The translations under genes were made by a program, and so were the position numbers. From JACJXF01 sp964404825 (lineage in GTDB: Bacteria; Bacteroidota; Bacteroidia; Bacteroidales; GCA-2748055), in assembly GCA_964404825.1 (NCBI GenBank), contig CAYOLQ010000004.1, positions 11,300 to 75,299 on the forward strand: DNA of 64,000 nt, in the 5' to 3' direction. Under the pieces are notes generated by a model that ran no database searches, was not told the DNA's origin, and worked only from the letters and a program-made list of their open reading frames with translations. Of this stretch, positions 16,694-26,253 are shown piece after piece. How positions within the stretch are numbered: the stretch's first letter is position 1; every line of letters begins with the position of its first letter.

Positions 16694-18130
16694 ATGACAA
16701 GGATTAACAAATATTTTTTAACGCTGGGAATCATTTTTCAGGCTTTTAGTATATATGCACAGGAAAAGCAGGATACGCTGAAAATGACAGTTCTGGATGC
16801 ACAGAATTACGCAGTAGAATATAACCGCTCGGTTAAAGCAGCCCAAATCGATATTGATATTGCTAAAAAGGTTGTAATGGAAACGACTTCAATTGGTCTG
16901 CCCCAGTTTTCTATTACCGCAAACTATCAGCACATTTTTGTGGTGCCGGAACTTAGCTTTCCGGTTTCCGGATTTACTCAGGATCGATTAACGACGACTC
17001 CCGCTACCGTGGATGGTTTTTTGCAATCAGGCGACCCGATGGGTGGAGGAGTGGTATTTCCGTTTGGCCCGGGAGGAGTAAATCAGTACCTGTATCAGGG
17101 ACCCGGAATTCCTTTAGGAACAAAGGATAACACAACCTTCAATTTCACCCTGAGTCAGTTGATATTCAGTGGTGAGTATATCGTCGGACTTCAGGCAGCA
17201 AGGGTTTTTAAGGAAGTTTCAGAAAAGGCATATATCAAATCTGAGCTTACAACCAAAGAATCCGTTGCAACATCAGCCTATCTGGTGCTTGTTTTGAAAG
17301 AGAATCTGAGGGTTTTACAAAAAAGTGTTGAGTTAATGGATAAAACCTATGGTGAGATCGAACAGATGAGTGCTCAGGGATTTGTTGAAGACACGGATGT
17401 TGATCAGCTAAAAATCAATAAATCTAATTTGCAGAATCTTATTCTTTCTCTCCAGGGGCAATATGAAGTTGCACAGAAATTATTAAAATTTCAGCTGGGA
17501 CTGGATTTTTCACAGCCCCTTGAATTAACAGAAAATCTTGATGGTATTGTTAACCAGGGTAACATGGAATATCTTATTCCGGGAGAGTTTAATCCGGGAG
17601 CAAACATCGATTATAAAATCATGAATAATCAGGTGGAGCTTCAAAAGCTGAATCTCAGAAGAGCACAGTCTACATTCCTTCCTACAGTAGCTGGTTTTTA
17701 TCAGCATCAGGAAATGACGAATACTCCGGCATTTAATTTTCAGCCAAAGGATGTATTGGGAGTTAACCTGAGTCTGCCTATTTTAACCAGTGGTCAGCGC
17801 TTATCCAAAGTATCCCAGGGGAAATTAAATCTTGAGAAAGCCAAACTGAATAAGGATATGGTAGAACAGTCTGTTATTATGGAATATGAAACCGCCAGAA
17901 ATGCATATCAGACAGCATATATGAACTTTACAAACAATAAGGAAAGTCTTTCATTAAGCGAAAAGATTTATAACAAAAGCATAATTAAGTATAAAGAGGG
18001 AGTGACATCAAGCATGGAGCTGACGCAGAGTCAGAGTCAGTATCTTACCGCTGAATCGAACTATTACAATTCAATTATCACTCTTTTGCAGGCGAAAGCT
18101 AAAATGGATCGCATTTTATCAACCAATTAA
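16694..18130 (+). CDS. TolC family outer-membrane efflux channel
   Basis: Encodes a 478-residue outer-membrane factor. A signal peptide covers residues 1-22 (TLGIIFQAFSIYAQ). The two long alpha-hairpin repeats of the family are visible as heptad-rich regions around 35-60 and 180-260, and again at 290-340 and 380-475. The last repeat carries YKEGVTSSMELTQSQSQYLTAESNYYNSI. A glycine/proline-rich loop (GDPMGGGVVFPFGPGG) near residue 115 is an extra often seen in Bacteroidota members. It sits between the TetR gene and the adaptor, 40 bp from the latter, and completes a tripartite efflux pump. Confidence 0.93.
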   Translation: MTRINKYFLTLGIIFQAFSIYAQEKQDTLKMTVLDAQNYAVEYNRSVKAAQIDIDIAKKVVMETTSIGLPQFSITANYQHIFVVPELSFPVSGFTQDRLTTTPATVDGFLQSGDPMGGGVVFPFGPGGVNQYLYQGPGIPLGTKDNTTFNFTLSQLIFSGEYIVGLQAARVFKEVSEKAYIKSELTTKESVATSAYLVLVLKENLRVLQKSVELMDKTYGEIEQMSAQGFVEDTDVDQLKINKSNLQNLILSLQGQYEVAQKLLKFQLGLDFSQPLELTENLDGIVNQGNMEYLIPGEFNPGANIDYKIMNNQVELQKLNLRRAQSTFLPTVAGFYQHQEMTNTPAFNFQPKDVLGVNLSLPILTSGQRLSKVSQGKLNLEKAKLNKDMVEQSVIMEYETARNAYQTAYMNFTNNKESLSLSEKIYNKSIIKYKEGVTSSMELTQSQSQYLTAESNYYNSIITLLQAKAKMDRILSTN

Positions 18131-18170
18131 AAAATATAACACAGTAAACAATACCCATAATTTATACGAT

Positions 18171-19292
18171 ATGAACCTATTGAATTTAAAAACAGCCGGT
18201 CTTGCAGTTATTATTTCCCTTGTTTCATGCGCCCCTAATAAACAGGACGAACTCAAGGCATTAAAAGAAAAGCACGATAAAATTGCAGAACAAATAAATA
18301 TTCTGGAGAAGGAAATTGCAGAAAGTGATACAATTAATCCCAAAGCAGAGAAGTCCACGAAAATAGCAATTACCGAAGTAAAACCCGGAATTTTCAGTCA
18401 TTTTATTGAAGTTCAGGGCAAGCTGGATGGCGAAGAAAATCTTGGCGTAAGTGCGAAAGCCCCGGGAACCGTTGAGGCTGTTAATGTAAGAATGGGAGAC
18501 AAGGTATCGAGGGGACAGGTGCTGGCAAAACTGGATGATGCCATATTACAGCAGAGCCTGAAACAAATGACAGATAACCTGGTGTTTGTAACTGAATTAT
18601 ACGAAAAGCAGAAGAATCTCTGGGAGCAGAAAATTGGCTCTGAAGTTCAGTTCCTGTCAGCCAAAAACAATAAAGAGTCCCTGGAAAACAGTATAAAAAC
18701 CCTTCAGGATCAGATTGACATGATGCGGATTGTTTCTCCCATTAATGGTACTGTTGAGGAGGTTTCCATTAAGATTGGACAATCGGTCGGCCCCGGCTTT
18801 CCCGTTTTCAGAGTGGTAAATTTCAGTTCTATGAAAGTGGTTGCAGATGTTGCTGAAGCATACAGCTCCAGAATTAATGTTGGTGATGAAGTGATAGTTT
18901 ATTTTCCTGATCTGAACAAGGAAATCAAGGCGAAAATTTCATCTTCAAGTAAATATATCGGTGCTCAGAACAGAACATTTCAGATAGAAGTCAGGATGAA
19001 ACCGGAGTTCAATAATTTCAAGGCAAATATGATTGCTGTTCTGAAAATTAACGATTACCGGACCGAAAACGCGATCTCCCTCCCTATTAATTTAGTACAG
19101 AACGATAAAGACGGAAGCTTTGTATTCCTTGCAGAAATGGGGAATCCCTCTTTATTTGCAAAGAAAGCGAAAGTAAAAACCGGACAGAATTACAACGGAA
19201 TGGTTGAGATTACCGAAGGGCTCAAAACAGGAGATCTGTTGATAACTGCCGGTCAGGCTGACCTTCAGGACGGAGAATTAGTTAAATTATAA
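18171..19292 (+). CDS. RND efflux periplasmic adaptor (membrane fusion protein), lipoprotein
   Basis: Encodes a 373-residue adaptor. The N-terminus has a short hydrophobic stretch ending in LVSCAP, a lipobox, followed by a coiled coil (LKALKEKHDKIAEQINILEKEIAE in residues 24-47, quoted in part). The lipoyl-like domain is split by a helical hairpin: AKAPGTVEAVNVRMGDKVSRGQVLAKLDD, then PINGTVEEVSIKIGQSVG. A beta-barrel domain (VADVAEAYSSRINVGDEVIVYFPD) and membrane-proximal domain follow. It links the pump at 19314 to the TolC channel. It lies 21 bp upstream of the pump gene. The arrangement fits multidrug or fatty-acid-like compound export; the substrate is unknown. Confidence 0.93.
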   Translation: MNLLNLKTAGLAVIISLVSCAPNKQDELKALKEKHDKIAEQINILEKEIAESDTINPKAEKSTKIAITEVKPGIFSHFIEVQGKLDGEENLGVSAKAPGTVEAVNVRMGDKVSRGQVLAKLDDAILQQSLKQMTDNLVFVTELYEKQKNLWEQKIGSEVQFLSAKNNKESLENSIKTLQDQIDMMRIVSPINGTVEEVSIKIGQSVGPGFPVFRVVNFSSMKVVADVAEAYSSRINVGDEVIVYFPDLNKEIKAKISSSSKYIGAQNRTFQIEVRMKPEFNNFKANMIAVLKINDYRTENAISLPINLVQNDKDGSFVFLAEMGNPSLFAKKAKVKTGQNYNGMVEITEGLKTGDLLITAGQADLQDGELVKL

Positions 19293-19313
19293 ACCACAGC
19301 AAAGTTTCTATAA

Positions 19314-22300
19314 ATGGAAAAGAAGTTTAAAGAATTTGGTCCAACCAGTTGGGCAATAGACAACAAAACGAGCATATATGTGCTGGCTGTTATCATTGCC
19401 ATATTCGGGATATACAGCTACCGGGCCATTCCAAAGGAGCAGATACCAGATATCGTTATACCTTATATTATTGTAAATACTGTTTATCCGGGAACCTCTC
19501 CCGCTGATATCGAAAACCTTATTACCCGCCCTCTTGAAACCAATCTGAAATCGATTAGCGGGGTAAAAGTAATTAACAGCACATCGGTTCAGGATTTTTC
19601 ATCGATAGTTGTTGAATTCCGCACCGGAGTAGCTATTCCCGATGCAAAACAGAAAGTAAAAGATGCTGTCGACAAATCCAAAAAAGATCTCCCCACTGAT
19701 TTACAGTCTGATCCGGATGTGAGAGACATAGACCTTTCGGAAATTCCTATCATGTACATCAATATTTCGGGGGATTTTGGCCTTGACAAGCTAAAGAAGT
19801 ATGCCGATTTGCTTGAAGACAGAATCGAAAGTCTTTCGGAAATTACCCGTGTGGACATTGTTGGCGCGCTCACCCGTGAGATTCAGGTAAACATCGACAT
19901 GTTTAAGTTGCAGGCCGCAGGACTTACATTGATGGATATAAACCGCATGATAAGTGCTGAAAACGTAACCATATCCGGCGGAAATATTGAAATGCACGGT
20001 ATGGACCGTTCATTGCGTGTAGTCGGAGAATTTGAAAATCTGGAAACCCTCAAAAACATAGTCGTCAGTTCAGCAACCGGAGCACAGGTTTACCTGAAAG
20101 ATGTTGCTGAAGTAAAAGACACCTACGCGAAACAGGAAAGTTTTGCAAGGCTGAATGCCGAAAACGTAATCACGGTTAACATTATAAAGAAAAGCGGTCA
20201 GAATCTGCTTGATGCTTCGGATAAAATAAAGGATATAATTACCGAACTTCAGGAAACCAAATTTCCTAAAGACCTTAAGGTTACCATCACGGGCGATCAG
20301 TCAAAATACACCCGAACCACTCTGACCGATCTGAACAATACCATAATTATTGGTTTTATTCTGGTGACGATGGTTCTGATGTTTTTTATGGGATTCACAA
20401 ATGCAGTTTTTGTTGCTCTTTCGGTTCCCTTATCGATGGCTCTGGCTTACATTATTCTGCCTACCATTGGTTTTACAATGAACATGCTTGTAATGTTCTC
20501 TTTTATATTTGCTTTGGGGATCGTGGTCGACGACGCAATTGTGGTAATTGAAAATACACACAGGATTTTCAAAAAGACCAATATGGACATTGCCTCCTCG
20601 GCAAAATTTGCTGCAGGTGAGGTTTTTGTTCCGATCTTATCCGGAACACTGACTACCCTTGCTCCCTTTTTCCCTCTGGCATTCTGGCCCGGCGTTACAG
20701 GAAAGTTTATGTTTTTCATTCCGGTAACAGTCATTATTACCCTGTTCATGTCGCTTTTGGTGGCATATATTCTGAATCCTGTATTTGCCGTTTCATTCAT
20801 GAAACCGAATGAAGAAGAAATACAAACTTTAAGCAGAAAAAGGATTTTTACTATAGGAGGTATAATGGTCGGCTTAGGTGTTGTTTTTCACATGGCATCC
20901 TATCCCGCATTTGCAAACCTTCTTATTTTCCTGGGCGGGTTGTATATTTTTCATAATTTTTACGGGTACAAAATGCTGCTGCATTTCCAGCATGCCGTCA
21001 TCCCGAGAACACTTCTGAAGTATGAGCAACTGCTGGTGTGGATTCTTAAGGACCGCAGACCCTATGTTTTGCTGATAAGTCTGGTATTTGGACTGTTTTT
21101 CACATTTTTTCTTCTTGGACTTACCAAACCTAACGTTGTTTTCTTTCCCGATAACGATCCCAATTCCATTCATGCATTGGTAAAGATGCCGGTAGGCACA
21201 ACTGTTGCAGTAACCGATTCGGTAACAACTATTGTTGAGAAAAGAATCCTCGGAGTTCTCGAAAACCAGCCAGAAATTGTTGAGTCAGTTATTACCAACG
21301 TAGCGCTCGGCGCATCTGAGTCACAGTTCGAAGGGGGAGTACAAACATCGAATAAGGGTAAGGTAACTGTAAATTTTGTTGAGTTTGCCAAGAGAAAAGG
21401 GGTAAAAACGGAACCATTTATTAATATGTTCAGGGAAGCCATCATGGAGATCCCCGGTGCTGAAGTTACCGTGGGCAAGGAGAATATGGGTCCGCCAACA
21501 GGTAAACCCCTGAATATCGAAATGACAGGTGATGATCTGGATGAATTAGTAATCACCACGAACCGTTTTAAAAGGTATATTGATTCTCTGGAAATTGCGG
21601 GTATTGAAGAATTAAAAACAGACTTCGACAACACCAAACCTGAAATACTTATTGAAATTGACCGAATAAGGGCCAACCGTGAAGGTATTACAACCGGTCA
21701 GATCGGACAGGAACTGCGTTTTGCAATCTTTGGTCTGGAAAGTTCCAAATTCAGGGAAGCTGAGGATCAATACCCAATCCAACTGAGGTTTCAGGAGGAT
21801 CAAAGGACGAATATAAACAGACTGCTGGATGCCAGAATTACCTATCGTGATATGAATTCGGGCCTGGTACGGCAGATTCCGTTAAGCGCCGTTTGTAAGG
21901 TAAGCTATCCGAATTCATACGGAGGAATAAACCGTAAAGACGCCAAAAGAATTATTAATATTTCTTCGAACGTTATTTCCGGATATAATGCCAATCAGAT
22001 TATTTCAAGCATAAACAAAGCAATTCCGCAGTTTGTAAAATCGGAAACCGTTGATATTAAAATCACCGGTGAACAGGAAGATCAAAAGGAATCGAGCGAC
22101 TTCCTGAGTAAGGCAATGCTCTTCTCCCTCTTTCTGATTATGTTTATTCTGATAACCCAGTTTAATTCACTTTCAAAACCCTTAATTATTATCACTGAAG
22201 TTATCTTTAGCATTATCGGAGTGTTGCTTGGATTTATTATAACCGGAATGCCAATTTCTATTACCATGACAGGCATGGGAATAGTGGCGCTCGCAGGTAT

Positions 22301-22706
22301 TGTGGTACGAAACGGAATTCTTCTGGTAGAGTTTACCGATAAGCTGATTGAAACGGGGATGAAAACCAAAGAGGCAATTATTGAAGCAGGAAAAACCCGT
22401 ATAACCCCTGTAATGCTAACTGCAACTGCTGCAATTCTGGGTCTTTTACCACTGGCTATCGGCTTTAATATCGATTTCGTTGGATTGTTCAGAAGTTTTG
22501 AACCACACATTCATTTCGGAGGCGACAATGTTATGTTTTTCGGTCCTTTATCATGGACCATCATATTTGGTCTGACTTTTGCAACTTTCCTCACGCTTAT
22601 TTTTATCCCTGTAATGTATTATATTATGTATAAGGGACAAAAGTTTGTAAAAAGAAAAACAAACGAATTAAGAGCATCCAAAACGGCATTTAAGGATCTG
22701 GTATAG
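19314..22706 (+). CDS. RND efflux pump, HAE1/AcrB type
   Basis: Encodes an 1130-residue inner-membrane proton-driven exporter, longer than AcrB (about 1050). The N-terminal part begins WAIDNKTSIYVLAVIIAIFGI, with the porter-domain motif TVYPGTSPADIENLITRPLE. The proton-relay TM4 contains GIVVDDAIVVIEN, the paired Asp residues of the family. The extra length includes an added hydrophobic block near residues 500-560 (two probable extra helices, IGGIMVGLGVVFHMA and LLIFLGGLYIFHNFYG) before the second half. This insertion is common in Bacteroidota pumps of this branch as far as I can recall. It is the last gene of the operon and is followed by a strong terminator at 22731-22782. Confidence 0.94.
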   Translation: MEKKFKEFGPTSWAIDNKTSIYVLAVIIAIFGIYSYRAIPKEQIPDIVIPYIIVNTVYPGTSPADIENLITRPLETNLKSISGVKVINSTSVQDFSSIVVEFRTGVAIPDAKQKVKDAVDKSKKDLPTDLQSDPDVRDIDLSEIPIMYINISGDFGLDKLKKYADLLEDRIESLSEITRVDIVGALTREIQVNIDMFKLQAAGLTLMDINRMISAENVTISGGNIEMHGMDRSLRVVGEFENLETLKNIVVSSATGAQVYLKDVAEVKDTYAKQESFARLNAENVITVNIIKKSGQNLLDASDKIKDIITELQETKFPKDLKVTITGDQSKYTRTTLTDLNNTIIIGFILVTMVLMFFMGFTNAVFVALSVPLSMALAYIILPTIGFTMNMLVMFSFIFALGIVVDDAIVVIENTHRIFKKTNMDIASSAKFAAGEVFVPILSGTLTTLAPFFPLAFWPGVTGKFMFFIPVTVIITLFMSLLVAYILNPVFAVSFMKPNEEEIQTLSRKRIFTIGGIMVGLGVVFHMASYPAFANLLIFLGGLYIFHNFYGYKMLLHFQHAVIPRTLLKYEQLLVWILKDRRPYVLLISLVFGLFFTFFLLGLTKPNVVFFPDNDPNSIHALVKMPVGTTVAVTDSVTTIVEKRILGVLENQPEIVESVITNVALGASESQFEGGVQTSNKGKVTVNFVEFAKRKGVKTEPFINMFREAIMEIPGAEVTVGKENMGPPTGKPLNIEMTGDDLDELVITTNRFKRYIDSLEIAGIEELKTDFDNTKPEILIEIDRIRANREGITTGQIGQELRFAIFGLESSKFREAEDQYPIQLRFQEDQRTNINRLLDARITYRDMNSGLVRQIPLSAVCKVSYPNSYGGINRKDAKRIINISSNVISGYNANQIISSINKAIPQFVKSETVDIKITGEQEDQKESSDFLSKAMLFSLFLIMFILITQFNSLSKPLIIITEVIFSIIGVLLGFIITGMPISITMTGMGIVALAGIVVRNGILLVEFTDKLIETGMKTKEAIIEAGKTRITPVMLTATAAILGLLPLAIGFNIDFVGLFRSFEPHIHFGGDNVMFFGPLSWTIIFGLTFATFLTLIFIPVMYYIMYKGQKFVKRKTNELRASKTAFKDLV

Positions 22707-22730
22707 AAATATTCCGGAGCAATATATTGA

Positions 22731-22782
22731 ACTCTGTGGAAAAGGTGAGTCTTCAAAACACCCGGTCCACAGAGTTTTTTTT
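22731..22782 (+). terminator. Rho-independent terminator of the RND efflux operon
   Basis: ACTCTGTGGA (22731-22740) and TCCACAGAGT (22766-22775) form a perfect 10-bp stem that can extend by one A-T pair. A run of seven T (22775-22782 region) follows. It ends only a few bases before the ATG of the next gene at 22788. Confidence 0.88.
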
Positions 22783-22787
22783 GAGAT

Positions 22788-24245
22788 ATGGCCGATCTTT
22801 TTGTATTTTGGAGAACTGTTAAATCACTCAGATTGGCTTATTTCACAAGATATTTTATAATTGCCAGCTTTCTTTTGCAGACAGAACGTGTGTTTTGCAT
22901 TCTGCAGGAGGATACTTTACTTCATGTTTCTGAAATTTCAATTTCCGGAAATAAAGTAAGCCGGGAGGAGGTAATTCTGAAAGAGCTGACATTTAAAACC
23001 GGAGACAGCTTATCGCGGACCCGCATTATAATTGAAACTGAAAGAAGTCGCGAAAACCTTCTTAACACATCCCTGTTTAATTTTGTTGAAATTACTTTTG
23101 TTGTAATAACAGATAAAGATGTTCGGTTTAACATCAGTCTGATTGAAAGGTGGTACATCTGGCCCTCCCCGATTTTTGAGCACGCTGAAAGGAATCTGGG
23201 GACATTTATTCACGATCCGGATTGGAACAGGATAAATTATGGAGGACAAATTTACTGGGACAATTTCCGGGGGAGAAGGGAAACCCTTAAACTTAAGCTC
23301 CGCTTTGGTTATAAGGAGCAAAAGGAACTTTCGTATGAGAAACCGAATTTCGGAAAGAAGCAACAACACGGACTTAACTTTACCCTTAATCATACCCGGC
23401 AACATGAGATTAACCTTTATAATGAGAATAACAAACCGGTTTATCTGAGAAATGAAAACAGTTATCTGGCGGAAGTCTTTAATCCATATGTAATTTATAG
23501 CCTGCGTAACACCCTGTATACCAGACATTCATTTTTTCTTGCGTGGTACAGCCTCAAACTAAGGGATTCATTAAGTCATGAAATTTATACCGGCTTGCCC
23601 GTAGGAAAGGATCCCGGATTTTTCTCATTTGATTATTCTTACGAATATGATTTCAGAGATTCAAAAAGTTATCCTCTGAAAGGAAACTATTTTCGTGTAA
23701 ACCTCAGAAGACGTCAATCTCCTTTTCCGGATGAAATTGATTATTCGAAATCCTCTGCATTGATAAATATTACCCATCACGGGTTTATTGCTAACAGGCT
23801 ATATTTTAATGATGCTCTCCGGCTGTATTTTTCGAAAGACAAATATGAACCAAAAGTTTACAGAACCGGATTAGGGTATGGACCATTTCTCAGGGGATAT
23901 GAGCTTTATGTGATGGATGGGAATAGTTACGGATTAATGATCAACAACCTCAAGTATTGTATTATGAAGGAGAGAAGTTATAATCTTATTTTAATCCCAT
24001 GGTCTCAGTTTAATCCTGCCCACTTTTCCATGTATGGGAATTTGTTTTTCGATATGGCCTATGTACATGGAAACCATTACGATTCTGATGGAAACAATTA
24101 TGTAAACCGCCTTTTATTCAGTGGGGGGTTCGGACTCGACCTGGTAAGCTATTATGATCAGGTATTGCGTCTCGAAGTATCTCTTAACCGCGAAGGACAA
24201 GCCGGGTTTTTTATACACGCGGAAGTGCCTTTTAACAGATGGTAA
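22788..24245 (+). CDS. BamA/TamA-like outer-membrane protein with one POTRA domain
   Basis: Encodes a 485-residue protein of the Omp85-like surface antigen family. Residues 1-40 contain a hydrophobic export segment (YFIIASFLLQ). A single POTRA domain follows at about 43-105 (VSEISISGNKVSREEVILKEL, with the family's V-x-G-N-K turn). The C-terminal two thirds are aromatic-rich beta strands ending FDMAYVHGN... and FNRW, typical of outer-membrane barrels with a terminal aromatic. Only one POTRA is present versus three to five in BamA or TamA, and lengths near 480 are usual for uncharacterised Bacteroidota members. The start is uncertain: the ATG is 6 bp after a terminator. A later TTG at 22833 is possible. 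Confidence 0.8.
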   Translation: MADLFVFWRTVKSLRLAYFTRYFIIASFLLQTERVFCILQEDTLLHVSEISISGNKVSREEVILKELTFKTGDSLSRTRIIIETERSRENLLNTSLFNFVEITFVVITDKDVRFNISLIERWYIWPSPIFEHAERNLGTFIHDPDWNRINYGGQIYWDNFRGRRETLKLKLRFGYKEQKELSYEKPNFGKKQQHGLNFTLNHTRQHEINLYNENNKPVYLRNENSYLAEVFNPYVIYSLRNTLYTRHSFFLAWYSLKLRDSLSHEIYTGLPVGKDPGFFSFDYSYEYDFRDSKSYPLKGNYFRVNLRRRQSPFPDEIDYSKSSALINITHHGFIANRLYFNDALRLYFSKDKYEPKVYRTGLGYGPFLRGYELYVMDGNSYGLMINNLKYCIMKERSYNLILIPWSQFNPAHFSMYGNLFFDMAYVHGNHYDSDGNNYVNRLLFSGGFGLDLVSYYDQVLRLEVSLNREGQAGFFIHAEVPFNRW

Positions 24246-24311
24246 AGAAATGCAGAAAAAATACCGGGTGAGAGGCTGATTTTTTGATCCCCGAAAACAT
24301 TAAGAGGAAAA

Positions 24312-24992
24312 ATGCAATTGGCAGATGATTTTATGCAATTCTTTTTTCCTGATTTGTGTTTAGCTTGCGGGCAGATCCTAAACAGACAGGAAAAAGTGCT
24401 TTGCACAGCTTGTTTTTACCACCTTCCCCGAACAGACTTTCATAAAGATCCTGAGAATCCTGTTTCCCAGCTTTTCTGGGGAAGAGTTAAGATTGAATAT
24501 GCCGGCTCGTTTTTCTATTTTAACAAGGGAAGCGCTTATCAGCCGTTAATTCACAAGTTAAAATACCATGGCAGAAAGGATATTGGGATTGAAATGGGAA
24601 AAGCATTCGGAGCTGAGCTTCGGAAAAGTGTTTTTGCTCAGGCGGATCTGATTATTCCGGTTCCGCTTCATCCTGAAAAGTTAAAAATAAGAGGGTATAA
24701 TCAGAGCGAGATGATTGCCATAGGTTTGTCCCGGTCGCTGAAACTACCCGTAAGTACTAGCTATTTGATGCGTTCGGAATCCACAGAAACCCAAACACGG
24801 AAATCCCGTTTCGACAGGTTCAGAAATGTTGAAGGGAAATTTGTTGTGAACGAAAAAGAATTAGGTGGGGAAAAGCATATTATCCTTGCAGATGATGTTG
24901 TTACAACGGGATCAACACTCGAAGCCTGCGCTGTTGCTTTGCTTGCAGCAAAAGGGACAAGGGTCAGTATTCTTACCCTTGCGGTTGCCTAA
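24312..24992 (+). CDS. comF: ComF family phosphoribosyltransferase-like protein
   Basis: Encodes a 226-residue cytoplasmic protein. The N-terminal zinc finger is intact with C16, C19, C31 and C34 (CLACG and CTAC). The phosphoribosyltransferase-type domain has the PRPP loop ILADDVVTTGSTLEAC near residues 194-209, plus LIIPVPLHPEKLKIRGYNQSE, the typical ComF core. In naturally competent species ComF helps import single-stranded DNA. In Bacteroidota it is conserved without proof of that role. The stop overlaps that of the convergent ubiX gene by 4 bp. Confidence 0.9.
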   Translation: MQLADDFMQFFFPDLCLACGQILNRQEKVLCTACFYHLPRTDFHKDPENPVSQLFWGRVKIEYAGSFFYFNKGSAYQPLIHKLKYHGRKDIGIEMGKAFGAELRKSVFAQADLIIPVPLHPEKLKIRGYNQSEMIAIGLSRSLKLPVSTSYLMRSESTETQTRKSRFDRFRNVEGKFVVNEKELGGEKHIILADDVVTTGSTLEACAVALLAAKGTRVSILTLAVA

Positions 24993-25558
24993 CATTTGCT
25001 TCCCCATTTAAAATGATCAATTTTAAATCCCGCATGGACAAGAATTCGCTCCACAACGGTCATGAGAAGGGCAGTGGTATCTGCCGGCTTGCTGTAGAAC
25101 GATGGTGTAGCGGGCAATATGAGAGATCCCGCGAGAAAAAGCTTTTCCATATTCCTGATATGTATTAAATTATAAGGTGTTTCACGGGGAACCAAAATCA
25201 GGTTTCTTCTCTCTTTTAGCATTACGTCAGCTGATCGTGTGATAAGATCATCGGAAATACCATTGGCAATCCGACCAAGTGTACCCATGGAACAGGGGCA
25301 GATAATCATTGTGTTGTATCCCGCAGATCCTGAGGCTATTGGGGAAAAGAAATCATCGGGGGAGTATTTTGTAAAAATTTCAGGAACTTCTGGCGGGCTG
25401 TTCAGCTCATGTTCCCAGACCCGGAGTGCTGTTTTGGAAAAAACAATCCCGGCCTCGCTTACCTGATCCTCCATACCGGCAATTTCCTTCATCAAAAGGC
25501 TTGCATAAACCGAACCGCTTGCACCGGTGACTGCGAGAATGATTTTTTTCTTTTCCAT
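24989..25558 (-). CDS. ubiX: UbiX-type flavin prenyltransferase
   Basis: Encodes a 189-residue flavoprotein that joins a dimethylallyl group to FMN to make the prenylated cofactor of UbiD decarboxylases. Diagnostic parts are AVTGASGSVYASLLMKEI at the N-terminus (residues 9-26), IICPCSMGTLGRIANGISDDLITRSADV in the middle (core CPCSMGTLGRIANG) and RNLILVPRETPYNLIHIRNM (core LVPRETP). Length is normal. It starts 1 bp after the stop of the upstream barrel protein and ends convergent with comF. No ubiD partner is seen in the window. Confidence 0.93.
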   Translation of the reverse strand: MEKKKIILAVTGASGSVYASLLMKEIAGMEDQVSEAGIVFSKTALRVWEHELNSPPEVPEIFTKYSPDDFFSPIASGSAGYNTMIICPCSMGTLGRIANGISDDLITRSADVMLKERRNLILVPRETPYNLIHIRNMEKLFLAGSLILPATPSFYSKPADTTALLMTVVERILVHAGFKIDHFKWGSKC

Positions 25559-25559
25559 T

Positions 25560-26168
25560 TTATCTGAACTGATAGTAAACAGTAAAACTCAGTACATTGT
25601 TGTACTGACCCCGGTTTAACATGTAGGTCTGACCGGAAGCGTGGTCACGTGCGGTAAGCAGCGAATAGGTATAACGAAATCCGGCAGCGAGATTGTCGGA
25701 AATAAAATATCCCAGCCCCGCTGTAGCCTCCAGTGTAAAACGGTGAAAAGGCAGGATCTGGCTTTCGGGTATCTCTCCGTCCTCATTCTCTTCTTTTGAT
25801 GCAAGAAGGATTTCTGGAACAGGTCCGGCTTCGAAAAACACTTTTTTGTTATAAATATAGTGTAATAAGAAAGGAATTTCGGCGTAATGCAGACTTGTTT
25901 TGAAGAGGGTGNNNNNNNNNNGATCCATTTCGGTATTTCTCTTGTAGGCTCCTTTCTGAATATACCGGATTTCAGTTTTCCACTTCAGATTTCTGTTAAT
26001 GTCGTAGATGGTAAACGCCCCGGCAGTCAATCCCACTTTATTATATCCCGAAAAAAGATCACCGTCCACCTGGCTGGCACTCAATCCCCCGAAAAAACCG
26101 CCGGTAAACGACTGGGAATAAAGAGAAACAGAAAGACAGGATATCAGAAACACAAGTAAATTACGCAA
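25560..26168 (-). CDS. PorT-like outer-membrane beta-barrel protein, interrupted by an assembly gap
   Basis: Encodes about 202 residues with a signal peptide (LLVFLISCLSVSLYSQ, cleavage near residue 19). Eight-strand-barrel features follow: FTGGFFGGLSASQVDGD, EIRYIQKGAYKR, HYAEIPFLLHY and a terminal YYQFR. This is the PF13568 'outer membrane protein beta-barrel' type, related to PorT. Ten Ns at 25912-25921 interrupt the coding sequence after NTEMD. The frame continues on the far side as if the true gap were a multiple of the assumed length, so the gene is probably intact. It lies 1 bp upstream of ubiX. Confidence 0.8.
   Translation of the reverse strand: MRNLLVFLISCLSVSLYSQSFTGGFFGGLSASQVDGDLFSGYNKVGLTAGAFTIYDINRNLKWKTEIRYIQKGAYKRNTEMDXXXXTLFKTSLHYAEIPFLLHYIYNKKVFFEAGPVPEILLASKEENEDGEIPESQILPFHRFTLEATAGLGYFISDNLAAGFRYTYSLLTARDHASGQTYMLNRGQYNNVLSFTVYYQFR
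25912..25921. other. 10-N assembly gap inside a coding sequence
   Basis: Ten Ns interrupt the beta-barrel gene. The true length is unknown; a fixed count of ten is a scaffolding convention. Confidence 0.95.
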
Positions 26169-26201
26169 GAGTCTGTTTTTTTAATTGAAAATAAATAATT
26201 A

Positions 26202-26211
26202 NNNNNNNNNN
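26202..26211. other. 10-N assembly gap upstream of the barrel gene
   Basis: Ten Ns fall between the start of the barrel gene and the 3' end of the sirtuin gene. An unknown amount of sequence may be missing here. Confidence 0.95.
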
Positions 26212-26253
26212 AACGATGAACAAGGATTAGCAATTTTATGGATTAAGTGCACA

